From positions 1 to 7,110 of the forward strand of contig JBBIUU010000133.1 in NCBI GenBank assembly GCA_037440125.1: a stretch of 7,110 bases of DNA, read 5' to 3'. The position numbers were made by a program, and so were the translations under genes. The notes below the pieces were generated by a model that worked only from the letters and a program-made list of their open reading frames with translations, searched no databases and was not told the DNA's origin. This DNA comes from JAKAJA01 sp037440125. GTDB taxonomy: Bacteria > Acidobacteriota > UBA4820 > DSQY01. Position 1 is the first letter of the stretch, and each line of letters begins with the position of its first letter. Positions 1 through 6,810 of this stretch are shown here, piece by piece.

Positions 1-374
1 AGCCAGATGGCCTCCACGGGGCAGACCTCCTGGCAGTAGCCGCAGAAGATGCAGAGCCCCATGTCGATGTCGAACTCCTTGGGGCGCTTCTCCTTCTCGA
101 GGGAGGTCTCCTCCGCCACGATGCGGATGGCCCTCGGCGGGCAGATGAACTCGCAGAGCTTGCAGGAGGTGCACTTCTCGTGGCCGTCCAGGCCCGTGAG
201 GAGGATGGGCGCGCCGCGGTACTTGGGCGGCAGGGTCCAGCGCTCCTCGGGATACTCGAGCGTCACGCGCCCCTTGACGCGCGGGATGTGCCGGAAGGTG
301 ATGGCCAGCCCCTTGAAGATGGCCGGGAAGTACGTCCGCTCCCACCAGCTGAGCTTGGGCCGCGTCACTTTCAT
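1..374 (-). CDS. nuoI: NADH-quinone oxidoreductase subunit I, 5' part (partial)
   Basis: The first 124 codons are visible; the gene runs off the left edge. NuoI (Nqo9, TYKY) is a two-cluster ferredoxin holding N6a and N6b, which link NuoG to N2 in NuoB. Translation begins MKVTRPKLSWWERTYFP and continues with an amphipathic N-terminal helix ending TFRH. Both 4Fe-4S motifs are complete: CTSCKLCEFICP (Cys68, 71, 74, 78) and CIFCGYCQEVCP (Cys108, 111, 114, 118). In such ferredoxin folds the last cysteine of each motif binds the opposite cluster. The ATG at 374 overlaps the nuoH stop as ATGA and has AGGGGG 5 nt upstream, so the start is well supported. The missing C-terminal part should be short (the family is usually about 150-180 residues). 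Confidence 0.97.
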   Translation of the reverse strand, partial: MKVTRPKLSWWERTYFPAIFKGLAITFRHIPRVKGRVTLEYPEERWTLPPKYRGAPILLTGLDGHEKCTSCKLCEFICPPRAIRIVAEETSLEKEKRPKEFDIDMGLCIFCGYCQEVCPVEAIW

Positions 375-1417
375 GGGCGCCCCCTGAGCAGGAGCCAGGT
401 GGAGATGATGACGAAGTTGAGGACCGCCAGAGGGAAGAGGCGCTTCCAGCCCAGGCTCATGAGCTGGTCGTAGCGGAAGCGCGGCAGGGTCCAGCGGACC
501 CAGATGAAGACGAAGACGCAGAAGAAGACCTTGGCGAAGAAGACCGCCATGGAGAGGAGGCCGCCCCAGAGCGGGCCGAACCACTCCCACTTCACGAAGG
601 GCAGGTTCCAGCCGCCCAGGAAGAGGAGCGTCACGAAGGCCGACGCCGTGATCATGTTGGCGTACTCGCCCATGAAGAACATGGCGAAGCGCAGGCCCGA
701 GTACTCCGTGTGGTAGCCGCCCACGATCTCGCTCTCGCCCTCGGGCAGATCGAAGGGCAGGCGGTTCGTCTCGGCGAAGACCGAGACCACGAAGACCACG
801 AAGGCCAGGAAGTGCGGGATGAAGAACCAGAGGTGGCCCCAGCCCGTCTGGGCCTCCACGATCCTGTTGAAGTCGAAGGTCCCCGTCCAGAGCACGATGC
901 TCAGGAGGGAGAGCCCGATGCCCAGCTCGTAGGAGATGACCTGGCTCGCGGCGCGCAGGCCGCCCATGAGGGAGTACTTGTTCCCGCTGGACCAGCCCGC
1001 GAGGAGGATGCCGTAGACGCCGAGGGAGGAGATGGCGAGGAGGTAGATGACCCCCACGTCCATTCCCGGCGCGATGGAGAGCGGGTAGTCCACCCCGGCG
1101 ATCTTCATGCTCGTGCCGAAGGGGATGACCGCGAAGGTGATGAGCGCGGGCGTGAGCGTGAGCAGGGGCGCGAGGAGGTAGACGGGGCGGTACGCCTGCT
1201 GCGGCGTGATGTCTTCCTTGAGGAAGAACTTGATGCCGTCGGCCACGGGCTGGAGGAGCCCGAAAGGCCCCACGCGGTTCGGGCCCTTGCGGTCCTGCAT
1301 CCAGGCCGAGACCTTCCGCTCGGCGAGCGTGCTGTAGGCCACGCCCGTCATGACGACGGCGATGATGGCGAGGATCTTCACGAGCGCGGGAATCACGATG
1401 GCCCAGATGCCGGTCAT
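371..1417 (-). CDS. nuoH: NADH-quinone oxidoreductase subunit H (membrane anchor, ND1-like)
   Basis: Complete gene of 348 residues. NuoH (Nqo8, ND1) is the inner-membrane subunit that docks the hydrophilic arm and forms much of the quinone tunnel and the first part of the proton pathway. About eight hydrophobic segments are visible (near residues 4-28, 79-100, 119-142, 161-181, 196-215, 255-275, 282-307 and 327-344). Conserved loops are AERKVSAWMQDRKGPNRVGP (32-51), KYSLMGGLRAASQ (147-159) and the acidic quinone-side loop from AETNRLPFDLPEGESE (215-230) to GGYHTEYSG (233-241). The start is the ATG at 1417, which overlaps the nuoG stop as ATGA; the same frame stays open far upstream inside nuoG only because of the high GC content. 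The stop overlaps the nuoI start as ATGA. The length is slightly above E. coli NuoH. Confidence 0.98.
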   Translation of the reverse strand: MTGIWAIVIPALVKILAIIAVVMTGVAYSTLAERKVSAWMQDRKGPNRVGPFGLLQPVADGIKFFLKEDITPQQAYRPVYLLAPLLTLTPALITFAVIPFGTSMKIAGVDYPLSIAPGMDVGVIYLLAISSLGVYGILLAGWSSGNKYSLMGGLRAASQVISYELGIGLSLLSIVLWTGTFDFNRIVEAQTGWGHLWFFIPHFLAFVVFVVSVFAETNRLPFDLPEGESEIVGGYHTEYSGLRFAMFFMGEYANMITASAFVTLLFLGGWNLPFVKWEWFGPLWGGLLSMAVFFAKVFFCVFVFIWVRWTLPRFRYDQLMSLGWKRLFPLAVLNFVIISTWLLLRGRP

Positions 1418-3027
1418 GGGGCACCCCCGAGCTTCACCCCGTTGGGGAGGAGGTCGCGGACGGTCACGTCCTTGAGGCCCGGCACCGCGGCCTTCACCTC
1501 GGCGTGCCACGCGAGGAAGTTGGGCTCCGGGGCCTCGGCGCCCGCCGCCTTCAGGACCAACGAGACGGCCTCGTAGAGGGTCTTTCGGTCGCGGGGCGGC
1601 ACCACGGCGCGCGCCATCTTCTGCGCCACGCCCTGGAAGTTCACCACCGTGCCCTCCATCTCGTGCCATCCGGCGAGCGGGATGAAGACGTGGGCCAGCG
1701 CGGCCGTCTCGGTGAGGGCGTAGTCCGCCACCACTACGAGGTCCATGGCGCCCAGGACCTTCTTGAGGGCCTCCTTCTCGGCGCCCTTCGCGTCGCCCAC
1801 CACGTCCTCGCGGACGATGATCGCGGCGCGCTTGCCCTTCAGCAGCTCGGAGACGGGGGCGTTCTCCCCCGTGACCGGGATGCCCATGAGCGCCGCCCCC
1901 TTGAGGTTGGGCCGGCGTTCCCCGCGGATCAGGATGTCGTCGTCCTGGCCGTCGCAGACCCTCGGCGCGCTCCCTGCCTGGCCGCCGAACAGCGCGGCGG
2001 AGAGGCGCTTGGCCGCGGCCATCTCCTCGAGCGTCATGCGCCCGGACCAGACGAGGGCCAGGTCCTTGGCGGCGGCGCCTTTGAAGGGGGCGAGCCTGCC
2101 GTCGAGTACGGGAGCGAAGGCGCCCCACGGCAGGGACTGGGGCCTGCCGCCGCCCGCCACCTTGGGCTGGGCCACGACGTTCATCCCCTTGAGGCGCTCG
2201 CTGACGAGGCGCCCGTGGTCGCACATCCACGGCCCGTTGACCTGCGGGTTGTCGCGCGGGACGAGGCGGAGGACCTCGCCCTTGTAGGTGTCCACTCGGA
2301 CGCTGCAGCCCCGCGCGCAGTCCTGGCACACGGAGTTGGCCGAGGTGAGGAACCAGACGCGCTGCTTGAAGCGGAACTCGCGGCTCGTGAGCGCGCCCAC
2401 GGGGCAGATGTCCACCGTGCAGACGGAGTAGTCGTTGGAGAGCTCGCGGCCCGGGAAGGCGGCCACGTAGGTGTGCACGCCGCGCTCGACGAGGGTCAGC
2501 TCGCGCGTGCCCGTGATCTCGTTGCAGAAGCGGATGCACCGCGTGCACTTGATGCAGCGCTCGGCGTCGTAGACCACGTGGGGACCGATGTCCACGCGCT
2601 TCGGGGAGTGCTCCTTCTCGAACTCGAAGCGGCTCGCGGGGTTCCCGTACTCGTAGGAGTACTCCTGGAGCTCGCACTCCCCGGCCTGGTCGCAGATGGG
2701 GCAGTCCAGGGGGTGGTTGAGGAGGAGGAACTCCATGACCCCGCGCTGGTCCTTCTTGACGGCCGGGCTCTTGGTGTCCACGACCATGTCGTACTTGCCG
2801 TCGATCTTCTTGTCGGGCGGCAGGCTCGCGACGAGCGTGGAGCAGGCCGTGAGGGGCTTGGGCGCGCCCTTCACGCCCACCAGGCACATGCGGCACTGTC
2901 CCACCACGGAGAGGGCGGGGTGCCAGCAGTAGTAGGGCACCGGGATGCCGTGGTTCAGGCAGATCCGCAGGAGACTCTCGCCGTCCCTGGCCTCGATCTC
3001 CCGGTCGTCGATCCGAATCAGCGGCAT
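1414..3027 (-). CDS. nuoG: NADH-quinone oxidoreductase subunit G (75 kDa), compact form
   Basis: Complete gene of 537 residues. NuoG (Nqo3) carries the iron-sulfur chain of the NADH arm. In order: a 2Fe-2S ferredoxin domain with N1b ligands Cys34, 45, 48, 62; the His-Cys3 site of N5 (His105, Cys109, 112, 118); N4 (Cys158, 161, 164, 208, the last in DICPVGAL); and a complete C-x2-C-x3-C-x27-C motif (Cys234, 237, 241, 269) matching the off-path N7 cluster known in Escherichia coli and Thermus. Residues from about 285 on are a shrunken molybdopterin-oxidoreductase-like domain, with remnants such as SGRMTLEE and EMEGTVVNFQG. The protein is much shorter than E. coli NuoG (about 900) or Thermus Nqo3 (about 780). 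The frame is uninterrupted and reaches nuoH with an ATGA overlap, so the shortness is not a visible frameshift. Cys168 and Cys203 are extra and not in ferredoxin spacing. Confidence 0.97.
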   Translation of the reverse strand: MPLIRIDDREIEARDGESLLRICLNHGIPVPYYCWHPALSVVGQCRMCLVGVKGAPKPLTACSTLVASLPPDKKIDGKYDMVVDTKSPAVKKDQRGVMEFLLLNHPLDCPICDQAGECELQEYSYEYGNPASRFEFEKEHSPKRVDIGPHVVYDAERCIKCTRCIRFCNEITGTRELTLVERGVHTYVAAFPGRELSNDYSVCTVDICPVGALTSREFRFKQRVWFLTSANSVCQDCARGCSVRVDTYKGEVLRLVPRDNPQVNGPWMCDHGRLVSERLKGMNVVAQPKVAGGGRPQSLPWGAFAPVLDGRLAPFKGAAAKDLALVWSGRMTLEEMAAAKRLSAALFGGQAGSAPRVCDGQDDDILIRGERRPNLKGAALMGIPVTGENAPVSELLKGKRAAIIVREDVVGDAKGAEKEALKKVLGAMDLVVVADYALTETAALAHVFIPLAGWHEMEGTVVNFQGVAQKMARAVVPPRDRKTLYEAVSLVLKAAGAEAPEPNFLAWHAEVKAAVPGLKDVTVRDLLPNGVKLGGAP

Positions 3028-3033
3028 TCGGGA

Positions 3034-3037
3034 CTCC
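3034..3037 (-). promoter_or_regulatory. Ribosome binding site of nuoG
   Basis: GGAG on the minus strand, 6 nt before the ATG at 3027. It lies outside the upstream hairpin, so nuoG can be initiated independently rather than by coupling to nuoF, whose stop is 108 nt away. Confidence 0.65.
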
Positions 3038-3055
3038 GCAGGATCATTTCACAAT

Positions 3056-3124
3056 GAGACGGTGAGGCAGTGAGGCCTTCGGACCTTTTGCTATGGACTT
3101 CTTCTCTCACCGCCTCACCGCCTC
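3056..3124 (-). repeat. 19-bp inverted repeat (hairpin) between nuoF and nuoG
   Basis: The arms are 3056-3074 (GAGACGGTGAGGCAGTGAG) and 3106-3124 (CTCACCGCCTCACCGCCTC), with a 31-nt loop. In the minus-strand (operon) transcript all 19 positions pair, two of them as G-U wobbles; on the other strand those two would be A-C mismatches. The arms are built on an 8-nt tandem unit, GAGGCGGT. The hairpin begins 11 nt after the nuoF stop and ends 28 nt before the nuoG ATG, leaving the nuoG ribosome site free. No U-run follows it, so it does not look like an intrinsic terminator. It could be an RNA-stabilising or processing element within the operon, or a REP-like dispersed palindrome; the sequence alone does not decide. 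Confidence 0.8.
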
Positions 3125-3135
3125 CCTGTTGATCG

Positions 3136-4421
3136 TCAACCTACCGCCACGGTCATGCGGGTGTGGGCCATGGGGCAGCGGCCCTCGGTGATGTGCGCCT
3201 CGAACTCCGCGCGGAACTGCTTCACGAAGGACTTCACGGGCATGGCCGCCGCGTCGCCGAGGGGGCAGATGGTGCGGCCCATGATGTTCCCCGCCACCTC
3301 GTCGAGGAGGTCCACGTCGCCCGGCTTGCCCTCGCCCGCCTCGATGCGGGCGATGATCTTCCTCATCCAGGTGGTGCCCTCGCGGCACGGCGTGCACTGT
3401 CCGCACGACTCGTGCGCGTAGAACTGCGAGAGATTCAGGATGGCCTTGACCATGCAGACGGTGTCGTTCATGACGATGACGCCCGCCGAGCCCACCATGG
3501 AGCCCACGGTCTTGAGGCCGTCGGGGTCCATCCCCACGTCGATCTGGTCCGCCCGGAGGACGGGCACGGAGGAGCCTCCCGGGATGACCGCCTTGAGGGG
3601 CCGGTCGCCCAGGATGCCGCCCGCGTGCTCGTAGATGAGCTCGCGCAGGGAGACGCCCGAGGGCAGTTCGTAGACGCCGGGGCGCCTCACGTGGCCCGAG
3701 ATGCCGTAGAGCCTGGGGCCCGGGGCGCTGGGCGCGCCGATGGCCGCGTACCACGCTCCGCCGTTCTTGACGATGAGCGGCACGTTGGCGTAGGTCTCCA
3801 CGTTGTTGATGTTGGAGGGCTGCCCGTAGACGCCGTAGCCCGCGGGGAAGGGCGGCTTGAGGCGGGGCTCGCCGCGCTTGCCCTCGAGGGAGTTCATGAG
3901 GGCCGTCTCCTCGCCGCAGATGTAGGCGCCCGCGCCGCGTGAGACGTAGACGTCGAAGTCGAAGCCCGAGCCCAGGATGTTCCGGCCCAGGAAGCCGCGC
4001 TCGTAGGCCTGGTCCACGGCGCGCTGGAAGATGCGCGCGCCCAGGGGCATCTCGCCGCGGATGTAGAAGAAGCAGCCCGCGGACTGCGTGGCGAAGCCCG
4101 CGAGGATGATGCCCTCGAGGATGGCGTGCGGGTCGTTCTCGATGAGGAGGCGGTCTTTGAACGTCCCCGGCTCGCTCTCGTCGGCGTTGCAGACGAGGTA
4201 CTTCACCTTCTCTTTGCCCTTGGGCAGGAAGGACCACTTGAGGCCGGCGGGGAAGCCCGCGCCGCCGCGGCCTTTGAGGTTGCTCGTCCTGACCTCGCCC
4301 AGCACCTGCTCGGGCGTCATCTTGTGGAGCGCCGTCATGAGAGGGTCGTAGCCGCCGGAGGCCATGTAAGCGTCCACGTTGGTGGAGTTGGCCTTGCCCA
4401 GGTTGCGCGTGAGGAGCTTCA
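3136..4421 (-). CDS. nuoF: NADH-quinone oxidoreductase subunit F (51 kDa), start codon at N gap
   Basis: 427 codons plus a TGA stop are visible. NuoF (Nqo1, 51 kDa) binds NADH and FMN and passes electrons to cluster N3; it is the entry point of the complex. The FMN/NADH motifs GRGGAGFPAGLKW and NADESEPGTFKDR lie at about residues 51-63 and 79-91 (counting the inferred start codon as 1), followed by the SLBB-type ubiquitin-like region. The N3 ligands are in SCGQCTPC (Cys340, 343, 346) and TICPLGD (Cys386), with 39 residues between the third and fourth, the spacing also seen in mitochondrial 51 kDa subunits. The last two known bases before Lys-Leu-Leu-Thr-Arg-Asn are TG, so NTG could itself be the start, giving 428 residues, a normal length; a few more residues inside the gap cannot be excluded. 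It is followed by a 108-nt spacer with a hairpin before nuoG. Confidence 0.97.
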
Positions 4422-4521
4422 NNNNNNNNNNNNNNNNNNNNNNNNNNNNNNNNNNNNNNNNNNNNNNNNNNNNNNNNNNNNNNNNNNNNNNNNNNNNNNN
4501 NNNNNNNNNNNNNNNNNNNNN
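4422..4521. other. Assembly gap of exactly 100 N
   Basis: One hundred consecutive N separate nuoE from nuoF. A round length of 100 is the usual placeholder for a gap of unknown size. The reading frames on either side show that the nuoE 3' end and the first base of the nuoF start codon (or a slightly longer nuoF N-terminus) belong here. The true missing sequence may be much shorter or longer than 100 nt. Confidence 0.98.
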
Positions 4522-5009
4522 TCCAGCTCCGACAGGATGCGGTCCGCGTCGGCGGGCGAAACGTGCCGGTGCAGGGTCTCGTTGATCATGAGCGCGGGGC
4601 CGCCGTCGCAGCACGCCAGGCACTCCACGGTGACGAGCGTGAACTTGCCGTCCTTCGTGGTCTGCCCCACCCTCAGGCCGAGGCGGCTCTGCAGGTGCTC
4701 CAGGAGGACCTCGGAGCCCGACAGCATGCACGGGAGCGTCTTGCACACCTGGACGAGGTGGCGGCCGAGCTGCTTCTCGGTGTACATCTCGTAGAAGGTC
4801 ACCACGCCGCGGACGTGGGCCGGGCTCATGCCGAGCTTGTCGGCGATCCAGGCCTGGTACTCCGGCGGCACGTGGCGGAGCTCCGACTGGCAGAGGTGGA
4901 GCGCCGGGAGTAGCGCCGTCCGCGGCTCCGGGTAGCCCTGCACGAGCGACTCCACGCGGGCCTGGAACTCGGCGCTCTCGAGCATCTCCTTGACGTTTGC
5001 GTAGCTCAC
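4522..5009 (-). CDS. nuoE: NADH-quinone oxidoreductase subunit E (24 kDa), 3' end lost in N gap
   Basis: 162 codons are visible before the N run; the last bases read GAN (Asp or Glu), so the true stop lies in the gap. NuoE (Nqo2, 24 kDa) is a thioredoxin-fold ferredoxin that binds the off-path 2Fe-2S cluster N1a beside NuoF in the NADH-oxidising module. The ligand pattern C-x4-C-x35-C-x3-C is intact: Cys89, Cys94, Cys130, Cys134. The helical N-terminal half carries the usual VRGVVTFYEMY (66-76). The start is taken as GTG at 5009, which overlaps the nuoD stop as GTGA and has AGGTGG 4 nt upstream; the first ATG (codon 9) has its purine tract touching it and would trim the conserved N-terminal helix. 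Visible length already matches a full NuoE, so only a few residues should be missing. Cys133 in CLACC is an extra cysteine next to a ligand. Confidence 0.95.
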
Positions 5010-6223
5010 CGGTCCACCTCTCCGAGCACCGGGTCCAGGGACGCCACGGTGGCCACCACGTCGGCCACCATCTGGCCTTCGACCATGAGGGGGAGCCCCT
5101 GGAGGTTGATGAGGCTGGGGCTGCGGAAGTGGCAGCGGTGCGCCACGTTGGTGCCCGAGCCCACGAGGTAGAAGCCCAGCTCGCCCTTCGTGGCCTCGAT
5201 GGAGAAGTAGATCTCCTTGCCCCGCTGGGTCTTCGGGCCCTCGGTGGCCACGATGAACTGGTGGATGAGCTCCTCCATCCGGGTGAGCACCCGGTCCTTG
5301 TTCGGGAGGAACACCTTCTGAGAACCCGCGTCCTCGGGGAAGAGGGGCTCCGCGGGCCGGTAGTCCTTGAGGGCCTGCTCGATGATGCGGATGCTCTGCC
5401 GCATCTCCTCCATCCGGACGAGGTAGCGGTCGTAGCAGTCGCCATGCTCGCCCACGGGAATCTCGAAGTCGTAACGGTCGTAGCCCAGATAGGGGTAGGC
5501 CTTGCGGATGTCCCACTCCACGCCGGCGGCGCGGAGGTTGGGCCCGCTGAGGCCCAGGTCGACGGCGTCCTCGGCTGAGATGGCACCCACGTCCTGATTC
5601 CGGTCGCACCAGATCTTGTTCCGCGTGAGGAGCTTGTCGATCTCTTCGACGGTGTCGCGGGTCTGCCCCATGACCTTCAGGATGTCCCGCTCGAGCCCCG
5701 GCTCCCAGTCGCGCGAGAGCCCGCCGATGCGGCCGTAGGACACGGTGAAGCGGGCACCCGACATGCGCTCGAAGAGATCCATGATGCGCTCGCGGCCCGT
5801 GAACGCGTAGAAGTAGACGGTGCCCGCGCCGATGTCGAGGCCGTCCGTCGCGAGCCAGAGAAGGTGGCTCGAGAGGCGCCCCAGCTCCATGCACACCACG
5901 CGCATGACGCGGCACTTCTCCGTGATCTCGAAGTCGATGAGCTTCTCCACCGCCATGGCGAGCCCGAGATTGTTCACCACCGGCGCGAGGTAGTCCATCC
6001 GGTCCGTGAAGGGGATGGCCTGGTGGAGGGTGAGGTTCTCGCAGATCTTCTCGATCCCGCGGTGGAGGTATCCGACGTCGGGCCTTGCGGCGACGACCGT
6101 CTCGCCGTCCAGCGTGATGACGATGCGGAGCACGCCGTGCGTGGCGGGGTGCTGGGGCCCCATGTTCACCGTCACCAGCTCGGTGTTGAGGTCGAGGCGC
6201 TCGCGGTCGTAGTCGCGGCTCAT
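5006..6223 (-). CDS. nuoD: NADH-quinone oxidoreductase subunit D (49 kDa)
   Basis: Complete gene of 405 residues. NuoD (Nqo4, 49 kDa) is homologous to the large subunit of NiFe hydrogenases but lacks the metal-site cysteine pairs; with NuoB and NuoH it forms the quinone-reduction site. Landmarks are GPQHPATHG (22-30), YLHRGIEK (52-59), RMDYLAP (75-81), SGPNLRAAGV (226-235) and PVGEHGDCYDRY...RQS (256-277); the C-terminus is the usual ...GEVDR. By spacing, His29 and Tyr78 match the quinone-binding His59/Tyr108 of bovine 49 kDa (49 residues apart in both). I chose the ATG at 6223 (MSRDYDRE) over one 36 nt upstream because it makes an ATGA overlap with the nuoC stop, has GGGAG 7 nt before it, and avoids an atypical proline/arginine extension. 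It overlaps nuoE by GTGA. Confidence 0.98.
   Translation of the reverse strand: MSRDYDRERLDLNTELVTVNMGPQHPATHGVLRIVITLDGETVVAARPDVGYLHRGIEKICENLTLHQAIPFTDRMDYLAPVVNNLGLAMAVEKLIDFEITEKCRVMRVVCMELGRLSSHLLWLATDGLDIGAGTVYFYAFTGRERIMDLFERMSGARFTVSYGRIGGLSRDWEPGLERDILKVMGQTRDTVEEIDKLLTRNKIWCDRNQDVGAISAEDAVDLGLSGPNLRAAGVEWDIRKAYPYLGYDRYDFEIPVGEHGDCYDRYLVRMEEMRQSIRIIEQALKDYRPAEPLFPEDAGSQKVFLPNKDRVLTRMEELIHQFIVATEGPKTQRGKEIYFSIEATKGELGFYLVGSGTNVAHRCHFRSPSLINLQGLPLMVEGQMVADVVATVASLDPVLGEVDR
5014..5023 (-). promoter_or_regulatory. Ribosome binding site for the GTG start of nuoE
   Basis: On the minus strand the stretch reads GGAGAGGTGG; its AGGTGG core ends 4 nt before the GTG at 5009. Together with the GTGA overlap with the nuoD stop this supports the non-ATG start. 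It lies within the last codons of nuoD. Confidence 0.65.
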
Positions 6224-6705
6224 GGCCCCTCTCCCTCGGGCGGCAGGTAGTTGCGCCACTCGTCGTCGCCCTCCATGGGGTACTCCTTGCGGAGCGGGTG
6301 CCCCTCGAAGTCCTCGGGGAGCATGATGCGCCGGAGGTCCGGGTGGCCGACGAACTGGACGCCCATGAGGTCGTAGACCTCCCGTTCGAGCCAGTTGGAG
6401 GTGCGCCAGACGTCCGAGACGGTCTCGATGGAGGGGTCCTCCACGGGCAGGGGCACGCGGACGCGCACCTGCTCGCGCGTGGAGAGGTTGCGGGCCTGGT
6501 AGACCACGTCGATGCGCCCCTCCTCCGGCCAGTGAGCGCAGGAGAGGTCCGCCAGGTAGTTGAAGCCGCGCTCCGCCTTCATGAAGCGGAGGACCTCTTT
6601 GGCGCGGGAGGGCTCCACCACGAGGGTGGTCTCCCCGGACGCCGCGACGACCTCCTTGAGGGCGCCGGCGAAGCGGTCACGGATGTCGCTCGTCAGGTCG
6701 GCCAT
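6220..6705 (-). CDS. nuoC: NADH-quinone oxidoreductase subunit C (30 kDa)
   Basis: Complete gene of 161 residues. NuoC (Nqo5, 30 kDa) is a cofactor-free structural subunit of the hydrophilic arm, packed against NuoD near the membrane. The family signature is clear at about residues 105-143: WLEREVYDLMGV, then GHPDLRRI, LPEDFEGHPLRKEYP. The start is the ATG at 6705, giving MADLTSDI; a GGGACGAGG stretch just upstream can act as a ribosome site, though its best core is close to the ATG. The length is typical of a stand-alone NuoC, and the gene is not fused to nuoD as it is in enterobacteria. Its TGA stop overlaps the nuoD start as ATGA, which suggests translational coupling. A 105-nt spacer separates it from nuoB upstream. 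Confidence 0.97.
   Translation of the reverse strand: MADLTSDIRDRFAGALKEVVAASGETTLVVEPSRAKEVLRFMKAERGFNYLADLSCAHWPEEGRIDVVYQARNLSTREQVRVRVPLPVEDPSIETVSDVWRTSNWLEREVYDLMGVQFVGHPDLRRIMLPEDFEGHPLRKEYPMEGDDEWRNYLPPEGEGP
6231..6235 (-). promoter_or_regulatory. Ribosome binding site deciding the nuoD start
   Basis: On the minus strand GGGAG lies 7 nt before the ATG at 6223, inside the 3' end of nuoC and followed by a further AGGGG. It supports the internal start over the in-frame ATG at 6259. The assignment is an inference from position and complementarity to the 16S anti-Shine-Dalgarno sequence. Confidence 0.7.
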
Positions 6706-6810
6706 GCCTCGTCCCGTAAAAGGTCGGGGGCTGTCTGGCGCGAGGTCCGTCAGGCTGTGCCCGAGAATCCCCCCGCCCCCCGTCGTTCCATCGCGCGGTC
6801 TGTACCGCCG

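Noticed and set aside
158..171. Possible ferredoxin or hydrogenase gene near the left edge
   Set aside because: The double 4Fe-4S cysteine motif comes from NuoI in its normal place after nuoH; nothing suggests a hydrogenase or formate dehydrogenase cluster.
710..1576. Plus-strand open frame of 288 codons opposite nuoH and the nuoG end
   Set aside because: It is antisense to conserved membrane protein code and extremely rich in Glu, Arg, Asp, His and Gly, a mirror of NuoH codons, not a plausible protein.
1418..2896. Upstream extension of the nuoH frame through nuoG
   Set aside because: The frame is open only because stop codons are rare at this GC content. The extension is Arg/Pro/Gly-rich, and the real start is fixed by the ATGA overlap and homology.
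1504..3057. Long plus-strand open frame of 517 codons opposite nuoG
   Set aside because: It lies wholly antisense to the well-supported nuoG, is dominated by Arg, Ala, Gly, Val, Leu, His and Asp as expected of an antisense GC-rich frame, and shows no recognisable domain.
3056..3124. Rho-independent terminator after nuoF
   Set aside because: The stem is strong, but the 31-nt loop is too long and no U-tract follows in the transcript; the operon also continues directly into nuoG, nuoH and nuoI.
3107..4237. Minus-strand open frame of 376 codons overlapping nuoF in another frame
   Set aside because: It is Arg/Gly/Pro-rich shadow coding over the conserved FMN, NADH and N3 motifs of nuoF.
6224..6259. 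Longer NuoD starting at the ATG at 6259
   Set aside because: The 12 extra residues (MAQLPAARGRGA) read over the nuoC 3' end and do not resemble NuoD N-termini, and the ATG at 6223 has the better ribosome site and an ATGA overlap.
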